The notes: generated by a model not told the origin, from the letters alone. Numbered from the stretch's first letter, positions 42,588 to 52,641 are shown. The stretch: DNA of 55,979 nt from SIG673 sp045638685 (GCA_045638685.1 JAZUBT010000024.1:1-55979), one strand, 5' to 3'. Numbers and translations are program-made.

Positions 42588-44066
42588 ATGACACAAGTTT
42601 TCAGCTATAACACCGTTCAGTCGGCTCTCGGATACTATTTTAAAGCTCCGAGCCTGCTTTCGTCAGCTTTTACACACGTTTCCTTCAGCGATACGGAAAA
42701 TAACGAGACGCTTATTTTTCTCGGAGAGAGACTTATTGACTTTATTATCTCCGATTACGTCTGCACTCGCTATCCGTTTTCTACGGAAAAGCAGTTAAAG
42801 GCCCGTCTTGACGGCTTTAAAAAGGCTCTTGACCTTGAAAGCTTTATTTCAGCCAAAAAGCTGGTAGGTCATATCCGTCTTTCAAGCTCCTATGAGTCAA
42901 TGAGAGAAAATAAGTCCTTGCACGGCGAAATTTTCCTTGCGCTGTCTGCGGCTATATACAGAGACGGTGGACTTCCCTCTTTAAAGGCATTTATTCTCCC
43001 TCTTGTTCGCGCCGTTGACTCGGAAAACCGTTACACGCCGAAAAACGAAAGCTCTGCGGACGTCTTTGCCGCAAAAAAGGATAGCGGCATAAGGGAAAGG
43101 CTTACCGTTTCCGACACGAAGGACGCGGAAAGCCGTAGTACCGTAATGACAAACGGTATCGGAAATGGGATAAAACCTGCTAAGTCTAAGAATAAAGCTG
43201 ATATTAAAAATGTTGTTGAGGAAAAGCCCGTTAAAGCTAAAAAAGACGGCAAAACGGAAAAAATCGTTTCTGAAAAAGCAACGGAAACCAAGGAGAAAAA
43301 GGGTGTAAATCTCTTTAAGGCAATTATAACTCCTGCAAAAGGACGTAAAAAGGACACCGAGGCGGCTTCAATGACTGCGGAAACCAAGACGGCACCGGAA
43401 GCAGAGACGGAGGTTAAGGAGGTAAGACGTTCATTTATACGAGACGCTCTTGCTCCCGTTTCTCTCCCCGAAAGTCTGCGGAACCCAAAGCCGCGCAAGC
43501 CTTACAAATCCGCAGAGAAAACGACTGATACCGCAGTAGAGGAAGCAAAAAGCAGTGTATCTCTTTCAGACGATACGGAAAACTACAAGTCTCTGCTTCA
43601 GGAGTACGTTCAGAAAAACATACGCAGCGCAAACGTGCTGATAAAATACAGTACCGAGCAGGTTGGAAAGGCTTTTAAGACCGAAATAACCCTTGACGGA
43701 AAGGTTTTGGCAAATGCCGAGGGCTCGGTGAAAAAGATTTCGGAAAAGGAAGCGGCAAGGATAGCCTACGGGCAGCTTACCGACGGTAAAAGCTCTCTAT
43801 CCTCGTGGTTCACCTCGCTTTCCTCTATGACGCCCGAAAAAGCGCCGGATAACTACGTGTCAAGGCTTAACGAATACTACCAGAAAAAATCACGTTCCTC
43901 TGCCGCGCCTCTTACCTACGAGCCGCGACCGTCGGGCGAAAGAAAAACCTTCTCGGTTGCCATCGTCCTTAACGGCGAGGAGCTTTCGGTAGGCAGCGGT
44001 CATACCGTAAAGGACGCGAGACAGGACGCCGCAAAAAAGGCGTGTGAAAAATTAAACATAAAATAA
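42588..44066 (+). CDS. RNase III paralogue with degenerate catalytic domain and two dsRNA-binding domains
   Basis: The 492-residue protein begins with an RNase III-like helical domain (about 5-145). A lysine/glutamate-rich disordered linker follows (150-325), then two dsRBDs (about 331-397 and 421-490). In the first signature, NETLIFLGERLID replaces NERLEFLGDAVLE. In the second, GEIFLALSAAIYRD replaces EDAFEALLGAIYLD. Relative to E. coli RNase III, Glu41 becomes Ile, Asp45 Glu, Asp114 Glu and Glu117 Leu, so metal-dependent cleavage is very unlikely. The dsRBDs keep the basic/Ala helix (EKEAARIAYGQL, KDARQDAAKKACEKL). It probably binds dsRNA, perhaps together with the true RNase III encoded 13 bases downstream. 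Confidence 0.85.
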   Translation: MTQVFSYNTVQSALGYYFKAPSLLSSAFTHVSFSDTENNETLIFLGERLIDFIISDYVCTRYPFSTEKQLKARLDGFKKALDLESFISAKKLVGHIRLSSSYESMRENKSLHGEIFLALSAAIYRDGGLPSLKAFILPLVRAVDSENRYTPKNESSADVFAAKKDSGIRERLTVSDTKDAESRSTVMTNGIGNGIKPAKSKNKADIKNVVEEKPVKAKKDGKTEKIVSEKATETKEKKGVNLFKAIITPAKGRKKDTEAASMTAETKTAPEAETEVKEVRRSFIRDALAPVSLPESLRNPKPRKPYKSAEKTTDTAVEEAKSSVSLSDDTENYKSLLQEYVQKNIRSANVLIKYSTEQVGKAFKTEITLDGKVLANAEGSVKKISEKEAARIAYGQLTDGKSSLSSWFTSLSSMTPEKAPDNYVSRLNEYYQKKSRSSAAPLTYEPRPSGERKTFSVAIVLNGEELSVGSGHTVKDARQDAAKKACEKLNIK

Positions 44067-44079
44067 GCGAAGCAAGGCT

Positions 44080-44793
44080 ATGAACTACAATAATTTTGAA
44101 AACATAATCGGGTACAAATTCAAAAACCCCGAGCTGCTGCGTGAGGCTTTAACACACTCCTCCTACGCAAACGAGCTTATTCAGAAAAAAATACCGATAA
44201 AATCAAACGAGCGACTTGAATTTCTCGGAGACGCGGTTCTTGAAATTATATCAAGCACCTATCTTTTTAATGAATTTCCCGATCTTCCGGAGGGTGAGCT
44301 TACCTCACTACGCTCTGCTATAATATGCACCGAGGCTTTAAGCTCATACGCTAAAAAAATCGGTCTTGGAGACTTTCTCCTTTTAAGCAAGGGGGAAAGC
44401 AAGGAGGGTAAATTTAAGGATACCAACCTTGAGGATGCCTTTGAGGCGCTTCTCGGCGCGATATATCTTGATACGGGCTGCAAGACCGACGGGGTAAAAG
44501 GATTTCTTCTCCCCTTTTTGACCGAAAGAGTTAAAGCGGTAAGAAGCGGCTCCGAGGTAATCACAGATGCAAAATCACGGCTCCAGCAAATAATTCAGGA
44601 AACACCGGGCGAGGAGCTTAAGTACGAGGAAATCAGCCGTACGGGACCGCCGCACGCACCAACCTTTACCGTAAACGCGCTTTTAAACAGCAACGTAATA
44701 GGAACAGGAGTTGGAAGCAGCAAAAAGCAGGCGGAGCAAAACGCCGCTCGCGAGGCTCTGAAATATTTTTTAAACGAAAAATCGCCGTCTTAA
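44080..44793 (+). CDS. rnc: Ribonuclease III
   Basis: The 237-residue protein is a complete RNase III. All catalytic acids are in place (Glu47 and Asp51 in NERLEFLGD, Asp119 and Glu122 in EDAFEALLG), and one C-terminal dsRBD spans about 160-232. It cleaves rRNA precursors and structured mRNAs as a dimer. It lies 13 bases after its degenerate paralogue and shares that operon. The start is ATG 44080 with a weak AAGCAAGG site, consistent with coupling to the upstream gene. Confidence 0.97.
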   Translation: MNYNNFENIIGYKFKNPELLREALTHSSYANELIQKKIPIKSNERLEFLGDAVLEIISSTYLFNEFPDLPEGELTSLRSAIICTEALSSYAKKIGLGDFLLLSKGESKEGKFKDTNLEDAFEALLGAIYLDTGCKTDGVKGFLLPFLTERVKAVRSGSEVITDAKSRLQQIIQETPGEELKYEEISRTGPPHAPTFTVNALLNSNVIGTGVGSSKKQAEQNAAREALKYFLNEKSPS

Positions 44794-44864
44794 AATAACC
44801 GGCAGTTTTTCCACAAAACGTCGCCGATTTCTATGTAAAAAGCGACACGCGGAGTTAAATCAAA

Positions 44865-45908
44865 ATGAAAAAACACGTTAATATTCCGGTATTTATCCCT
44901 CACTACGGTTGCCCTAACGCCTGCGTTTTCTGCAACCAGAAGAAGATAACCGGAAAACCCTCCTATGATAAGGAAACGGTAAAAAAAGAGATAGACGAGG
45001 CTCTCTCTACGATTGATGCCGACGTCTGTGAAACCGAGCTTGCGTTTTTCGGCGGCAGCTTTACCGCTCTCCCCCGAGAGGAAATGCTCGGCCTACTCAA
45101 AATATCAGACGAATACCTAAAAAATAACAAGGTAAGCGCAGTGCGGCTTTCCACCCGTCCTGATGCGATTTCCGATGAAATCCTTGATATTCTCGCTGAA
45201 CACGGCGTAAAAACTGTTGAGCTTGGTATTCAAAGCTTTTCGGACACGGTGCTGAGTGCTTCAAAAAGAGGCCACACCGCCGCCGTCTCCGAGAATGCGT
45301 GTCAAGCGGTAAAGGAACACGGATTTAAGCTTATCGGTCAGATGATGGTTGGGCTTCCCCTCTCCTCTCTTGACGACGAGATTAAGACTGCGGAGAAAAT
45401 ATGCGCGCTCGGCGCTGACGGAGCAAGAGTTTACCCGACGGTAGTTTTTCCCGAAACCGAGCTTTGCGATATGGAAAAAAACGGCGCCTACTCCTCGCTT
45501 ACCGTTGACGAGGCTGTAAAACGTACCGCAGAGGTGCTTCGGATTTTCGCAAGTCGCGGCGTTCCGGTAATAAGAATAGGGCTTTGCTCCAACGAAACGC
45601 TTGACGAGGAAAGATATACGGAAAGCTATCACCCATCGGTCGGAGAGCTTTCACTTAATCTTATGTACCTTAAAATGATGCGCGCCTCTCTTGACGAATG
45701 TCGGCGTGAAAACAGAGACAGCGCTGTCTTTTACGTTGCAAGAGGCAGAATAAGTCAGGCTGTCGGTCAGAAAAAAAGAAACGTAATAAAACTTAAAGAA
45801 GAATACGGTTTAAAAAACGTTAAGGTAGTCGAAAGCGAAGCGTTAAACGGCTTTCAGCTTATCCTTAAATTAACGGACGATAAAAACAGACGAAAGGACC
45901 TCCTATAA
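44865..45908 (+). CDS. Elp3/MiaB-type radical SAM protein
   Basis: The 347-residue protein has the radical SAM cluster motif CPNACVFC (residues 16-23), the GGSFTALP segment and LGIQSFSD of the Elp3-like subgroup. No Elp3 acetyltransferase domain is seen. A gene of this kind commonly lies between rnc and smc in Clostridia; the function is unknown, and tRNA or rRNA modification is a guess. GGAG precedes the ATG. It ends one base before the smc start, so the two are tightly coupled. Confidence 0.9.
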   Translation: MKKHVNIPVFIPHYGCPNACVFCNQKKITGKPSYDKETVKKEIDEALSTIDADVCETELAFFGGSFTALPREEMLGLLKISDEYLKNNKVSAVRLSTRPDAISDEILDILAEHGVKTVELGIQSFSDTVLSASKRGHTAAVSENACQAVKEHGFKLIGQMMVGLPLSSLDDEIKTAEKICALGADGARVYPTVVFPETELCDMEKNGAYSSLTVDEAVKRTAEVLRIFASRGVPVIRIGLCSNETLDEERYTESYHPSVGELSLNLMYLKMMRASLDECRRENRDSAVFYVARGRISQAVGQKKRNVIKLKEEYGLKNVKVVESEALNGFQLILKLTDDKNRRKDLL

Positions 45909-48900
45909 ATGAGACTGATTTCACTTGAGCTACACGGATTTAAATCCTTCCCCGACAAAACGGTGCTGAAATTCGCGCCGGGTGTTACCACCGTTGTCGG
46001 CCCTAACGGAAGCGGAAAAAGTAATATTTCCGACGCTGTACGTTGGGTTCTCGGAGAGATATCCTCAAAAAATATGCGCGGTACTAAAATGGAGGACGTT
46101 GTTTTCGGCGGTACCGACAAGCGTAAGCCTATGTCCTTTGCAGAGGTTTCCCTTACGCTTGACAACCGCGAGGAGGAGGGCTTTTCCCGTCTCCAGAGCG
46201 AATACGACGAGGTAACAATAACCAGACGCTATAACAGAAACGGAACCAGCGACTATATGATAAACAGAATGCCTGTCCGTCTTAAGGATATTAACGCCTT
46301 ATTTATGAACACAGGTATCGGACGCGACGGATATTCGATAGTCAGCCAGGGTAAAGCGGCGGAGATAATTTCTCAAAAGAGCGACGAGCGCCGTAACGTT
46401 TTTGAGGAAGCGGCGGGTATTTCAAGATACCGCTATCAGAAAAACGACGCAGAAAAGAAGCTTGCCGAAACGGTACAGAACTGCGAGCGTCTCGCCGACA
46501 TACTTCTTGAAAAGAAAAACCAGCTTGACAGGCTTGAAAAGGATGCTGAAAGAGCCAAGAAATTCCTTGAGGTTTACGAAAAGAAAAAGGAAGCTGACGT
46601 TTCTCTTGCGGTTTACGAGGTTAACGGTCTGCGCGAAAAGCTTAGCGACAAGAACGCAAAATTCGAAAACTTAAAGAGCGCGCTTAACATAGCCGACAAG
46701 GAAATCGAAGACGTAAGCGCCGAGCTTGAAAGACTTGATATAGAAAAGAACAAGGCAAACGAAAAATCCTCTTCTCTTACAAGCGAAATAGAAAATATAA
46801 CGTTCAGTCAGCACAGCGAGGATACCACTGCTCAGAAAAAGCAGGTTGAGCTTAATTACACCTATGAACAAATCAAGGAAATTAAGGAAAATATAGCAGG
46901 GCTCACCGAAAAGCTCGTTACTCTTACCGAAAGAGCCGAGCTTTCCGCAAAGGCGCTCAGAGAGGCGGCGGCAAGAAAAAGCGAGGCTGAAAAGCGCCGC
47001 GACGGTATAATTGCGGCTAATAATAAGCTTCGCGATGAAATAGACGTTCTTGATCTTGAAATAGAGCACGCTCTTGAAGAAGCTTCCGCACTTACCGAAA
47101 AACAAAACGCCCTGCGCGTGCGTCTCGGTGAGCTTGACGGTACCTCTGCCTCCGCCGATAACCGCAAAAGGGAGCTTGAATCCGAGATAGCCGAAACTGA
47201 AAAATCCACGGAAGCCTGCAGAGACGGTATGGTACAGTACAAGCGCCGTATGGACGACTATCAGCAGAAGGCGGACAAGATAAAGGAGAAAAACGACGAA
47301 ACAGTCAAAAGGCTTACAGAGGTTAAAGAAGAAATAGACGCTCTTAACGAAAAAATCGTTGCCTACGCAAGTGATATACGAGATATTCGTACCAGAATAG
47401 ACTCGCTTCGCAGAATGGAGGAGCTTTTCGAGGGCTACCCGCATAGCGTTTCCGCTCTTATGAACGCCGCAAAGCAAGGTAAGATACACGGTATTATCGG
47501 ACCGCTTTCTCATATATTTAACGTTAAATCGGAATACTCCCTTGCAATTGAGACCGCTCTCGGAGCGAACGTGCAGAACATCGTCTGCGAAACCGACGAA
47601 TCGGCAAAGGCGGCGGTCGTATGGTTAAAGCAAAACAACGCGGGACGTTCAACCTTCTACCCGCTTAACACAATGCAGGTTACTCCCCTTGCAATAGACA
47701 TTAATGAGCTGAAAAAGCACAAGGGATATATCGGTATCGCATCAGAGCTTCTTGAATACGAAAAAAGGTTTGATAACGTAATAAAAAATCTGCTGGGCAG
47801 AACCCTCGTCTTTGATAACCTTGACAACGCAAACGCCACCGCAAAGGCTTTTGGATACAGGGTTCGTATCGTAACCAAGGACGGACAGCGCATAAATGAC
47901 GGCGGTTCCATTACCGGAGGCGCATCAAAGCGTGAGTCGGGTGTTCTTAACCGCAGCGCGACGATAGAGCGTCTCAGCGCGGACAGGCTTAAAATAGAGG
48001 CTGAAAAAAAGGCTGCCGAGGAAAAGCACGCAGAGGCTACAAAGCTTCTTGACGACCTCAGCAGAGCCGCGTCGGAGGACGAAAACAAGCTAAAGCTTTT
48101 AAATTCGCTTTATCAGGCAGACCATTCGCATTACACGGCTTTTGAGGCACAGCTTAACACGGTAAACGATAATATAAGCAGACTCCGTGATCAGCTGAGC
48201 GAAACTGAGGGAAGCAAAAACACGATATTAAAGGAAAAGGCGGATATTGACAGCGAGCAGATTAATATTAAAGACAGACTCGCCGCTCTTTCCGAAATAA
48301 ACAAAGAAAAAACCGAGCAAAAGCGTGAAAAGCGTCAGCTGCTTTCAAGCGGCGACGAAAGCTACAACGCTATAATGATAGATATAACCGCTCTTTCAAA
48401 GGACGTAGAGGCGGCGCAGCACGACCTTGAAATCAAGATGGAGCAGAAAAACGAGTGTGAGAGCAGCATAGCGGCGGCTGAAAGAAAAATTAAGGAAAAC
48501 GAGGAAAAAATCACCGATATCCGCGAGACCATTACCAAATCCGCTTCTCTTGCAAAGCAGCTTCAGGAGTCCATTAAGGATATGTCTGAAAAACGAGACG
48601 CGGCGGAGGTTCTTGCACGTGAGCTTGACGTAAAGCTCAGCGCGCTTCGAAACACGCAGTCGGAAAAGCTTAACACAAGAAGCGTTCTTTCGAACGATTT
48701 TACCAAGCTTGAGTCTCAGCTTGAGGGCTTAAATTCCGAGCTTGACCGTACTATCGAATATCTGCAAAGCGAATACGAAATAACCTTCTCCGATGCGGTA
48801 GCGTTAAACTACCCCGCAGTTACGTCGGAAACCCGCGACGAGGTAAGTAAGCAGCTTACCGAGCTTAAATATAAGCTTCGCGGCATAGGCTCCGTTGATC

Positions 48901-49508
48901 CTAACTCCATTGAGGAGTTTAAGCTTGCAAAGACGGCATACGAGGAGATGAACGCACAGTTTGAGGACCTCACAAAGTCCCGTGAGCAGTTTGCAAGCAC
49001 GGTAGAGCTTCTTGAAAAGGAGATGCGTACACGCTTTGTCGAGGTTATGGGTGAAATCAACACCGCATTCCAAAAGGTATTCAGAGAGCTGTTCGGAGGC
49101 GGTAGCGCAGAGCTTGTGCTGACCGATCCGGAGGACGTTCTCCACTGCGGTATAGACATTAACGTCGCACCTCCCGGAAAGATAATAAAGAGCCTTTCTC
49201 TCCTCTCCGGAGGCGAGCAGGCGTTTATAAGTATTGCTCTTTTCTTTGCTATTCTCCACGTCAACCCCTCCCCGTTCTGTATTTTCGACGAGGTTGAGGC
49301 GGCGCTTGACGAGGTTAACGTCGCAATGTTCGCAAACTACATAAAGAAGTACTCCGATAAGACGCAGTTTATAACCATCACGCACCGCAGAGGTACTATG
49401 GAGGTTGCTGACACCCTTTACGGAGTTACTATGGCGGAGCGCGGTATCTCACGTGTTCTTACGCTTAACGTTAACGAGGTTGAATCCAAGCTCGGAGTTA
49501 AGCTTTAA
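45909..49508 (+). CDS. smc: Chromosome condensation protein SMC
   Basis: The 1199-residue protein folds into the condensin core ATPase. The N-terminal head carries Walker A GPNGSGKSN. A coiled coil (about 170-500) leads to a hinge (about 505-670, including GYPHSVSALMNAAKQGKI), and a returning coiled coil follows (680-1020). The C-terminal head has LSGGEQAFISIALFF and Walker B FCIFDEVEAALD. It acts with ScpAB in chromosome segregation. GGACCTCC precedes the ATG. The order rnc-(radical SAM)-smc-ftsY is well known in Firmicutes. Confidence 0.98.
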   Translation: MRLISLELHGFKSFPDKTVLKFAPGVTTVVGPNGSGKSNISDAVRWVLGEISSKNMRGTKMEDVVFGGTDKRKPMSFAEVSLTLDNREEEGFSRLQSEYDEVTITRRYNRNGTSDYMINRMPVRLKDINALFMNTGIGRDGYSIVSQGKAAEIISQKSDERRNVFEEAAGISRYRYQKNDAEKKLAETVQNCERLADILLEKKNQLDRLEKDAERAKKFLEVYEKKKEADVSLAVYEVNGLREKLSDKNAKFENLKSALNIADKEIEDVSAELERLDIEKNKANEKSSSLTSEIENITFSQHSEDTTAQKKQVELNYTYEQIKEIKENIAGLTEKLVTLTERAELSAKALREAAARKSEAEKRRDGIIAANNKLRDEIDVLDLEIEHALEEASALTEKQNALRVRLGELDGTSASADNRKRELESEIAETEKSTEACRDGMVQYKRRMDDYQQKADKIKEKNDETVKRLTEVKEEIDALNEKIVAYASDIRDIRTRIDSLRRMEELFEGYPHSVSALMNAAKQGKIHGIIGPLSHIFNVKSEYSLAIETALGANVQNIVCETDESAKAAVVWLKQNNAGRSTFYPLNTMQVTPLAIDINELKKHKGYIGIASELLEYEKRFDNVIKNLLGRTLVFDNLDNANATAKAFGYRVRIVTKDGQRINDGGSITGGASKRESGVLNRSATIERLSADRLKIEAEKKAAEEKHAEATKLLDDLSRAASEDENKLKLLNSLYQADHSHYTAFEAQLNTVNDNISRLRDQLSETEGSKNTILKEKADIDSEQINIKDRLAALSEINKEKTEQKREKRQLLSSGDESYNAIMIDITALSKDVEAAQHDLEIKMEQKNECESSIAAAERKIKENEEKITDIRETITKSASLAKQLQESIKDMSEKRDAAEVLARELDVKLSALRNTQSEKLNTRSVLSNDFTKLESQLEGLNSELDRTIEYLQSEYEITFSDAVALNYPAVTSETRDEVSKQLTELKYKLRGIGSVDPNSIEEFKLAKTAYEEMNAQFEDLTKSREQFASTVELLEKEMRTRFVEVMGEINTAFQKVFRELFGGGSAELVLTDPEDVLHCGIDINVAPPGKIIKSLSLLSGGEQAFISIALFFAILHVNPSPFCIFDEVEAALDEVNVAMFANYIKKYSDKTQFITITHRRGTMEVADTLYGVTMAERGISRVLTLNVNEVESKLGVKL

Positions 49509-49603
49509 AAAAAGCATTGTAAACGGATATAGCTGATTTTTAAAAAGCTGACGCTATATCTTCCCTCCGCCTTAAAATTCATTTTTTAAAAGAGGTTACT
49601 CAA

Positions 49604-50509
49604 ATGGGATTTTTTGATAAACTGAAAAAAGGTCTTGCAAAGACAAAAAACGCTCTTTTCTCTCAGATGGACAGTCTTTTTAAGTCATTCGTCGCCATTG
49701 ACGAGGACATGCTTGAGGAGCTTGAGGAAATTCTTATCGCCGCCGACGTCGGCGTTACCACCACAAGTGAGATAATCGAAAAGCTGCGCGACGTTATTGC
49801 CACCGAGGGACTTACCGAAGCCTCGGATGCTAAGGCGGCGCTTACCGACATTCTTGTTGAAACCATCGGGCAGGGTGAGCCGTTAAAGCTTGATACTACT
49901 CCTTCCGTTATACTTGTAATAGGAGTAAACGGGGTAGGAAAAACTACTACTATCGCAAAGATAGCAAGAAGTCTTATTTCAAAAAAGAAAAAGGTTATGC
50001 TTGCCGCTGCCGACACATTCCGCGCAGGCGCTATAAATCAGCTCCAGATTTGGGCTGACAGAGTTGGCGCTGATATTGTCAAGCATAACGAGGGCGCGGA
50101 TCCCGGAGCGGTTGTTTTTGACGCGATAAGCGCCGCTAAGAGCCGTAAATCCGACGTTCTTATAGTTGATACCGCAGGCAGGCTTCACAACAAGAAAAAC
50201 CTTATGGACGAGCTTGCCAAAATTAACCGTGTAATAGGCAGAGAGCTTCCCGATGCATCTCGCGAGACACTTCTTGTGCTTGACGCAACCACGGGACAGA
50301 ATGCGGTAATTCAGGCCAAGGAGTTTAAAAACACCGCCGATATTACCGGTCTTGTTCTCACTAAGCTTGACGGAAGCGCAAAGGGTGGAATAGTATTCTC
50401 TATTAAACGGGAGCTTGGTATTCCGATTAAGTACATCGGCGTCGGCGAAAAGGCTGACGATATGGAGCCGTTTGACGCAAAGGATTTCGTAAAGGCTTTA
50501 TTTGAATAA
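49604..50509 (+). CDS. ftsY: Signal recognition particle receptor FtsY
   Basis: FtsY is the SRP receptor GTPase that delivers ribosomes to the membrane. The 301-residue protein has the short-A-domain form usual in Gram-positives, a four-helix N domain, and a G domain with GVNGVGKTTTIAK, DTAGRLHNKKNLMDEL and TKLDGSAKGG. Length is normal. AGAGGTT precedes the ATG. It closes the smc block; ffh is not adjacent here. Confidence 0.97.
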   Translation: MGFFDKLKKGLAKTKNALFSQMDSLFKSFVAIDEDMLEELEEILIAADVGVTTTSEIIEKLRDVIATEGLTEASDAKAALTDILVETIGQGEPLKLDTTPSVILVIGVNGVGKTTTIAKIARSLISKKKKVMLAAADTFRAGAINQLQIWADRVGADIVKHNEGADPGAVVFDAISAAKSRKSDVLIVDTAGRLHNKKNLMDELAKINRVIGRELPDASRETLLVLDATTGQNAVIQAKEFKNTADITGLVLTKLDGSAKGGIVFSIKRELGIPIKYIGVGEKADDMEPFDAKDFVKALFE

Positions 50510-50628
50510 AAAACAAGATCTTTGGCTACGGATGAGGCGTTTACCTACCGAAAAGGTAATACGGAGCAGTCAAAATCTTAAAACGTTTATTAAGCGAAAC
50601 AAATACCGTAAAAAACAAAGGAAACAGC

Positions 50629-51213
50629 ATGGAAATTGTACTTGCATCACACAATAAAAAGAAGATACGGGAGCTTGAAGCGTCTCTTTCCGATATGCTT
50701 GGCGGCGAAAAAATACTCACCGCAGGCGAGGTAGGAGTACCCGACATTGAAGAAAACGGGGAGACCTTTGAGGAAAACGCATTAATTAAGGCGCGCGCCG
50801 TTTGGAAAAGCGGCAGACTCGCTATCGCTGACGACTCCGGACTTTGCGTAAACGCTCTTGACGGACGCCCCGGGGTATATTCCGCGCGATACGCGGGAGA
50901 TCCCTGCGATAACGATAAAAATAACGAAAAGCTCCTTTTCGAGCTTCAGGACAAGGATGACAGAACAGCGTTTTTTATCTGTACCATTGCTTGTAAATTA
51001 CCAAACGGCAACGAATTTACCGTCAGCGGCGTGGCAAACGGCGTAATACTTAAGGAAAAGATGGGAAATGGCGGCTTTGGCTACGATCCACTTTTCTACT
51101 TTCCGCCGCTTAAAAAGACCTTTGCCGAGCTTACTCCCGACGAAAAGCTGTCGGTAAGCCACCGCGGAAACGCTCTGCGTCTTTTAAGCGAAAGGCTTAA
51201 AGAGGTTTTATAA
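50629..51213 (+). CDS. rdgB: Non-canonical purine NTP pyrophosphatase (RdgB/HAM1)
   Basis: RdgB hydrolyses ITP, dITP and XTP to keep damaged purines out of nucleic acids. The 194-residue protein has the substrate-binding LASHNKKKIRELE, the catalytic ADDSGLCVNALDGRPGVYS region, and the GGFGYDPLF and SHRGNAL motifs. AAAGGAAA precedes the ATG. A 119-base gap separates it from ftsY and a 221-base gap from nadD. Confidence 0.96.
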   Translation: MEIVLASHNKKKIRELEASLSDMLGGEKILTAGEVGVPDIEENGETFEENALIKARAVWKSGRLAIADDSGLCVNALDGRPGVYSARYAGDPCDNDKNNEKLLFELQDKDDRTAFFICTIACKLPNGNEFTVSGVANGVILKEKMGNGGFGYDPLFYFPPLKKTFAELTPDEKLSVSHRGNALRLLSERLKEVL

Positions 51214-51434
51214 TATTTACAAAATTTTCTGTCATATTAAAAAATTGTGCCTCCGCCGCCACACAGCTGCGCGGCACACCCAAATTTGTAATATAATCTA
51301 ATACGCCATGTTATAAACAAGAAACAATCCCGAGTCTCCTTTACACAAAGGGGTAATAAACAGTTAGCAAATAAGTTAAAAAAAGCATTCTTTACATAAG
51401 AACTGCCTAAACTACAAAAAAGGAGGTTAATAAC
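51214..51434 (+). other. Intergenic region rdgB-nadD with hairpins
   Basis: No ORF is recognised. GTGCC and GGCAC arms around 51246-51276 form a GC-rich hairpin without a T-run. A second small hairpin lies near 51338-51356. A TATAAT is present near 51292 but lacks a well-spaced -35. Confidence 0.4.
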
Positions 51435-52052
51435 GTGAAAGAGCTTGCGATATACGGCGGCACCTTTGCTCCCATTCACAATGGGCATCTTCTGGCGGCA
51501 AACGCTTTTCTCGACACCGTAAAGCCCGATAAGCTTCTTATAATTCCGACACTTATTCCTCCGCACAAGCAGATAGATTTTGACGACAATCCGATTGACC
51601 GGCTTAAAATGCTTCACCTGACCTTTGACAGTCATCCCGAATACGGAAAAAAGCTTTTTATCTCGGAGTACGAGCTGAGCATCCCTCCTCCAAGCTACAC
51701 TGTAAACACGCTAAAGCATTTTTCGTCTCCCGACACGCATATAACCTTTCTTTGCGGAACGGATATGTTTTTAACCCTTCATTCTTGGTATCACGCAGAC
51801 GAAATTATGAAGCTCTGCACGGTTGCTCTTATGAAACGCGAGGCGGAAAACGCGGAAATCACTGAAAACATTGAAAAACAGACTGAATTTTTAACCGAGA
51901 GCTTTGGCGCGGACATAATTACTATCAACGTGCCGCCCATTGAAATAAGCTCGTCTGATATACGAAACGGCGATGACGAAACGCGGAAAAAATATCTTCC
52001 GCCCGCAGTTTACGATTATATAAAGGAGAAAAAGCTATATGAAGCTAAATGA
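51435..52052 (+). CDS. nadD: Nicotinate-nucleotide adenylyltransferase
   Basis: NadD adenylates nicotinate mononucleotide in NAD synthesis. The 205-residue protein has the HxGH nucleotidyltransferase motif in GGTFAPIHNGHLLAA and the second motif ISSSDIRNG. The start is GTG 51435 with a perfect AAGGAGG nine bases upstream. It overlaps yqeK by 14 bases, and rsfS follows. The nadD-yqeK-rsfS order is conserved in Firmicutes. Confidence 0.96.
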   Translation: MKELAIYGGTFAPIHNGHLLAANAFLDTVKPDKLLIIPTLIPPHKQIDFDDNPIDRLKMLHLTFDSHPEYGKKLFISEYELSIPPPSYTVNTLKHFSSPDTHITFLCGTDMFLTLHSWYHADEIMKLCTVALMKREAENAEITENIEKQTEFLTESFGADIITINVPPIEISSSDIRNGDDETRKKYLPPAVYDYIKEKKLYEAK

Positions 52053-52641
52053 GACAGCTCTGGATTTTCTTAGGGGCGAAATTTCAAAGCATATAAGCGG
52101 AAAGCGGCTTTTACACACCTATGCCGTAGAAAATGAGATAAAGCGTCTCGGCGAAATTTTCGGATTTAACGAAAACGGAATACTAAGGCTCCGTATTTCT
52201 GCGCTTCTGCACGATATTACCAAGGAAATACCGACGGACGGGCAGATAGAGTTTTGTAAATCGCGCGGAATACACTACACCGAAAACGATTTAAAAAGCC
52301 CCAAGCTTTTCCATTCTTTGACCGGCGCGGTTCTTGCCCGCGAGCTTTACCCCGATTTAGTTAATAAAACTGTTTTCGGTGCTATTCGCTACCACACAAG
52401 TGGCAGACCGAATATGAATATGTATGAAAAGCTTTTATACCTTGCCGATTACATTGAGGAAACGCGAACCTTCCCCGACTGCGTTGCTCTGCGTAACTTC
52501 TTCTATTCGGCAGGTTGTTTTACCGAAGAGCATCTTAACAAAACGCTTCTTCTCTCCTACGATATGACGATAAAAAATCTTATTGACGAGGGAAAGCCTA
52601 TTCACCCGATGACAATTTCCGCTCGAAACGCATTAATATAA
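52039..52641 (+). CDS. yqeK: HD-domain diadenosine tetraphosphatase YqeK
   Basis: The 200-residue HD-superfamily protein has metal ligands His in HTYAVE, His-Asp in LLHDITKE, and downstream RYHTSG. YqeK homologues cleave Ap4A symmetrically to ADP, which limits stress dinucleotides. The start overlaps the end of nadD with AAAGGAG inside the nadD coding region, so translation is coupled. rsfS starts 17 bases downstream. Confidence 0.94.
   Translation: MKLNETALDFLRGEISKHISGKRLLHTYAVENEIKRLGEIFGFNENGILRLRISALLHDITKEIPTDGQIEFCKSRGIHYTENDLKSPKLFHSLTGAVLARELYPDLVNKTVFGAIRYHTSGRPNMNMYEKLLYLADYIEETRTFPDCVALRNFFYSAGCFTEEHLNKTLLLSYDMTIKNLIDEGKPIHPMTISARNALI

Noticed and set aside
46671..47513. 280-codon minus-strand frame inside smc
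   Set aside because: It is an antisense shadow of the SMC coiled-coil region with low-complexity composition; no initiation signals.
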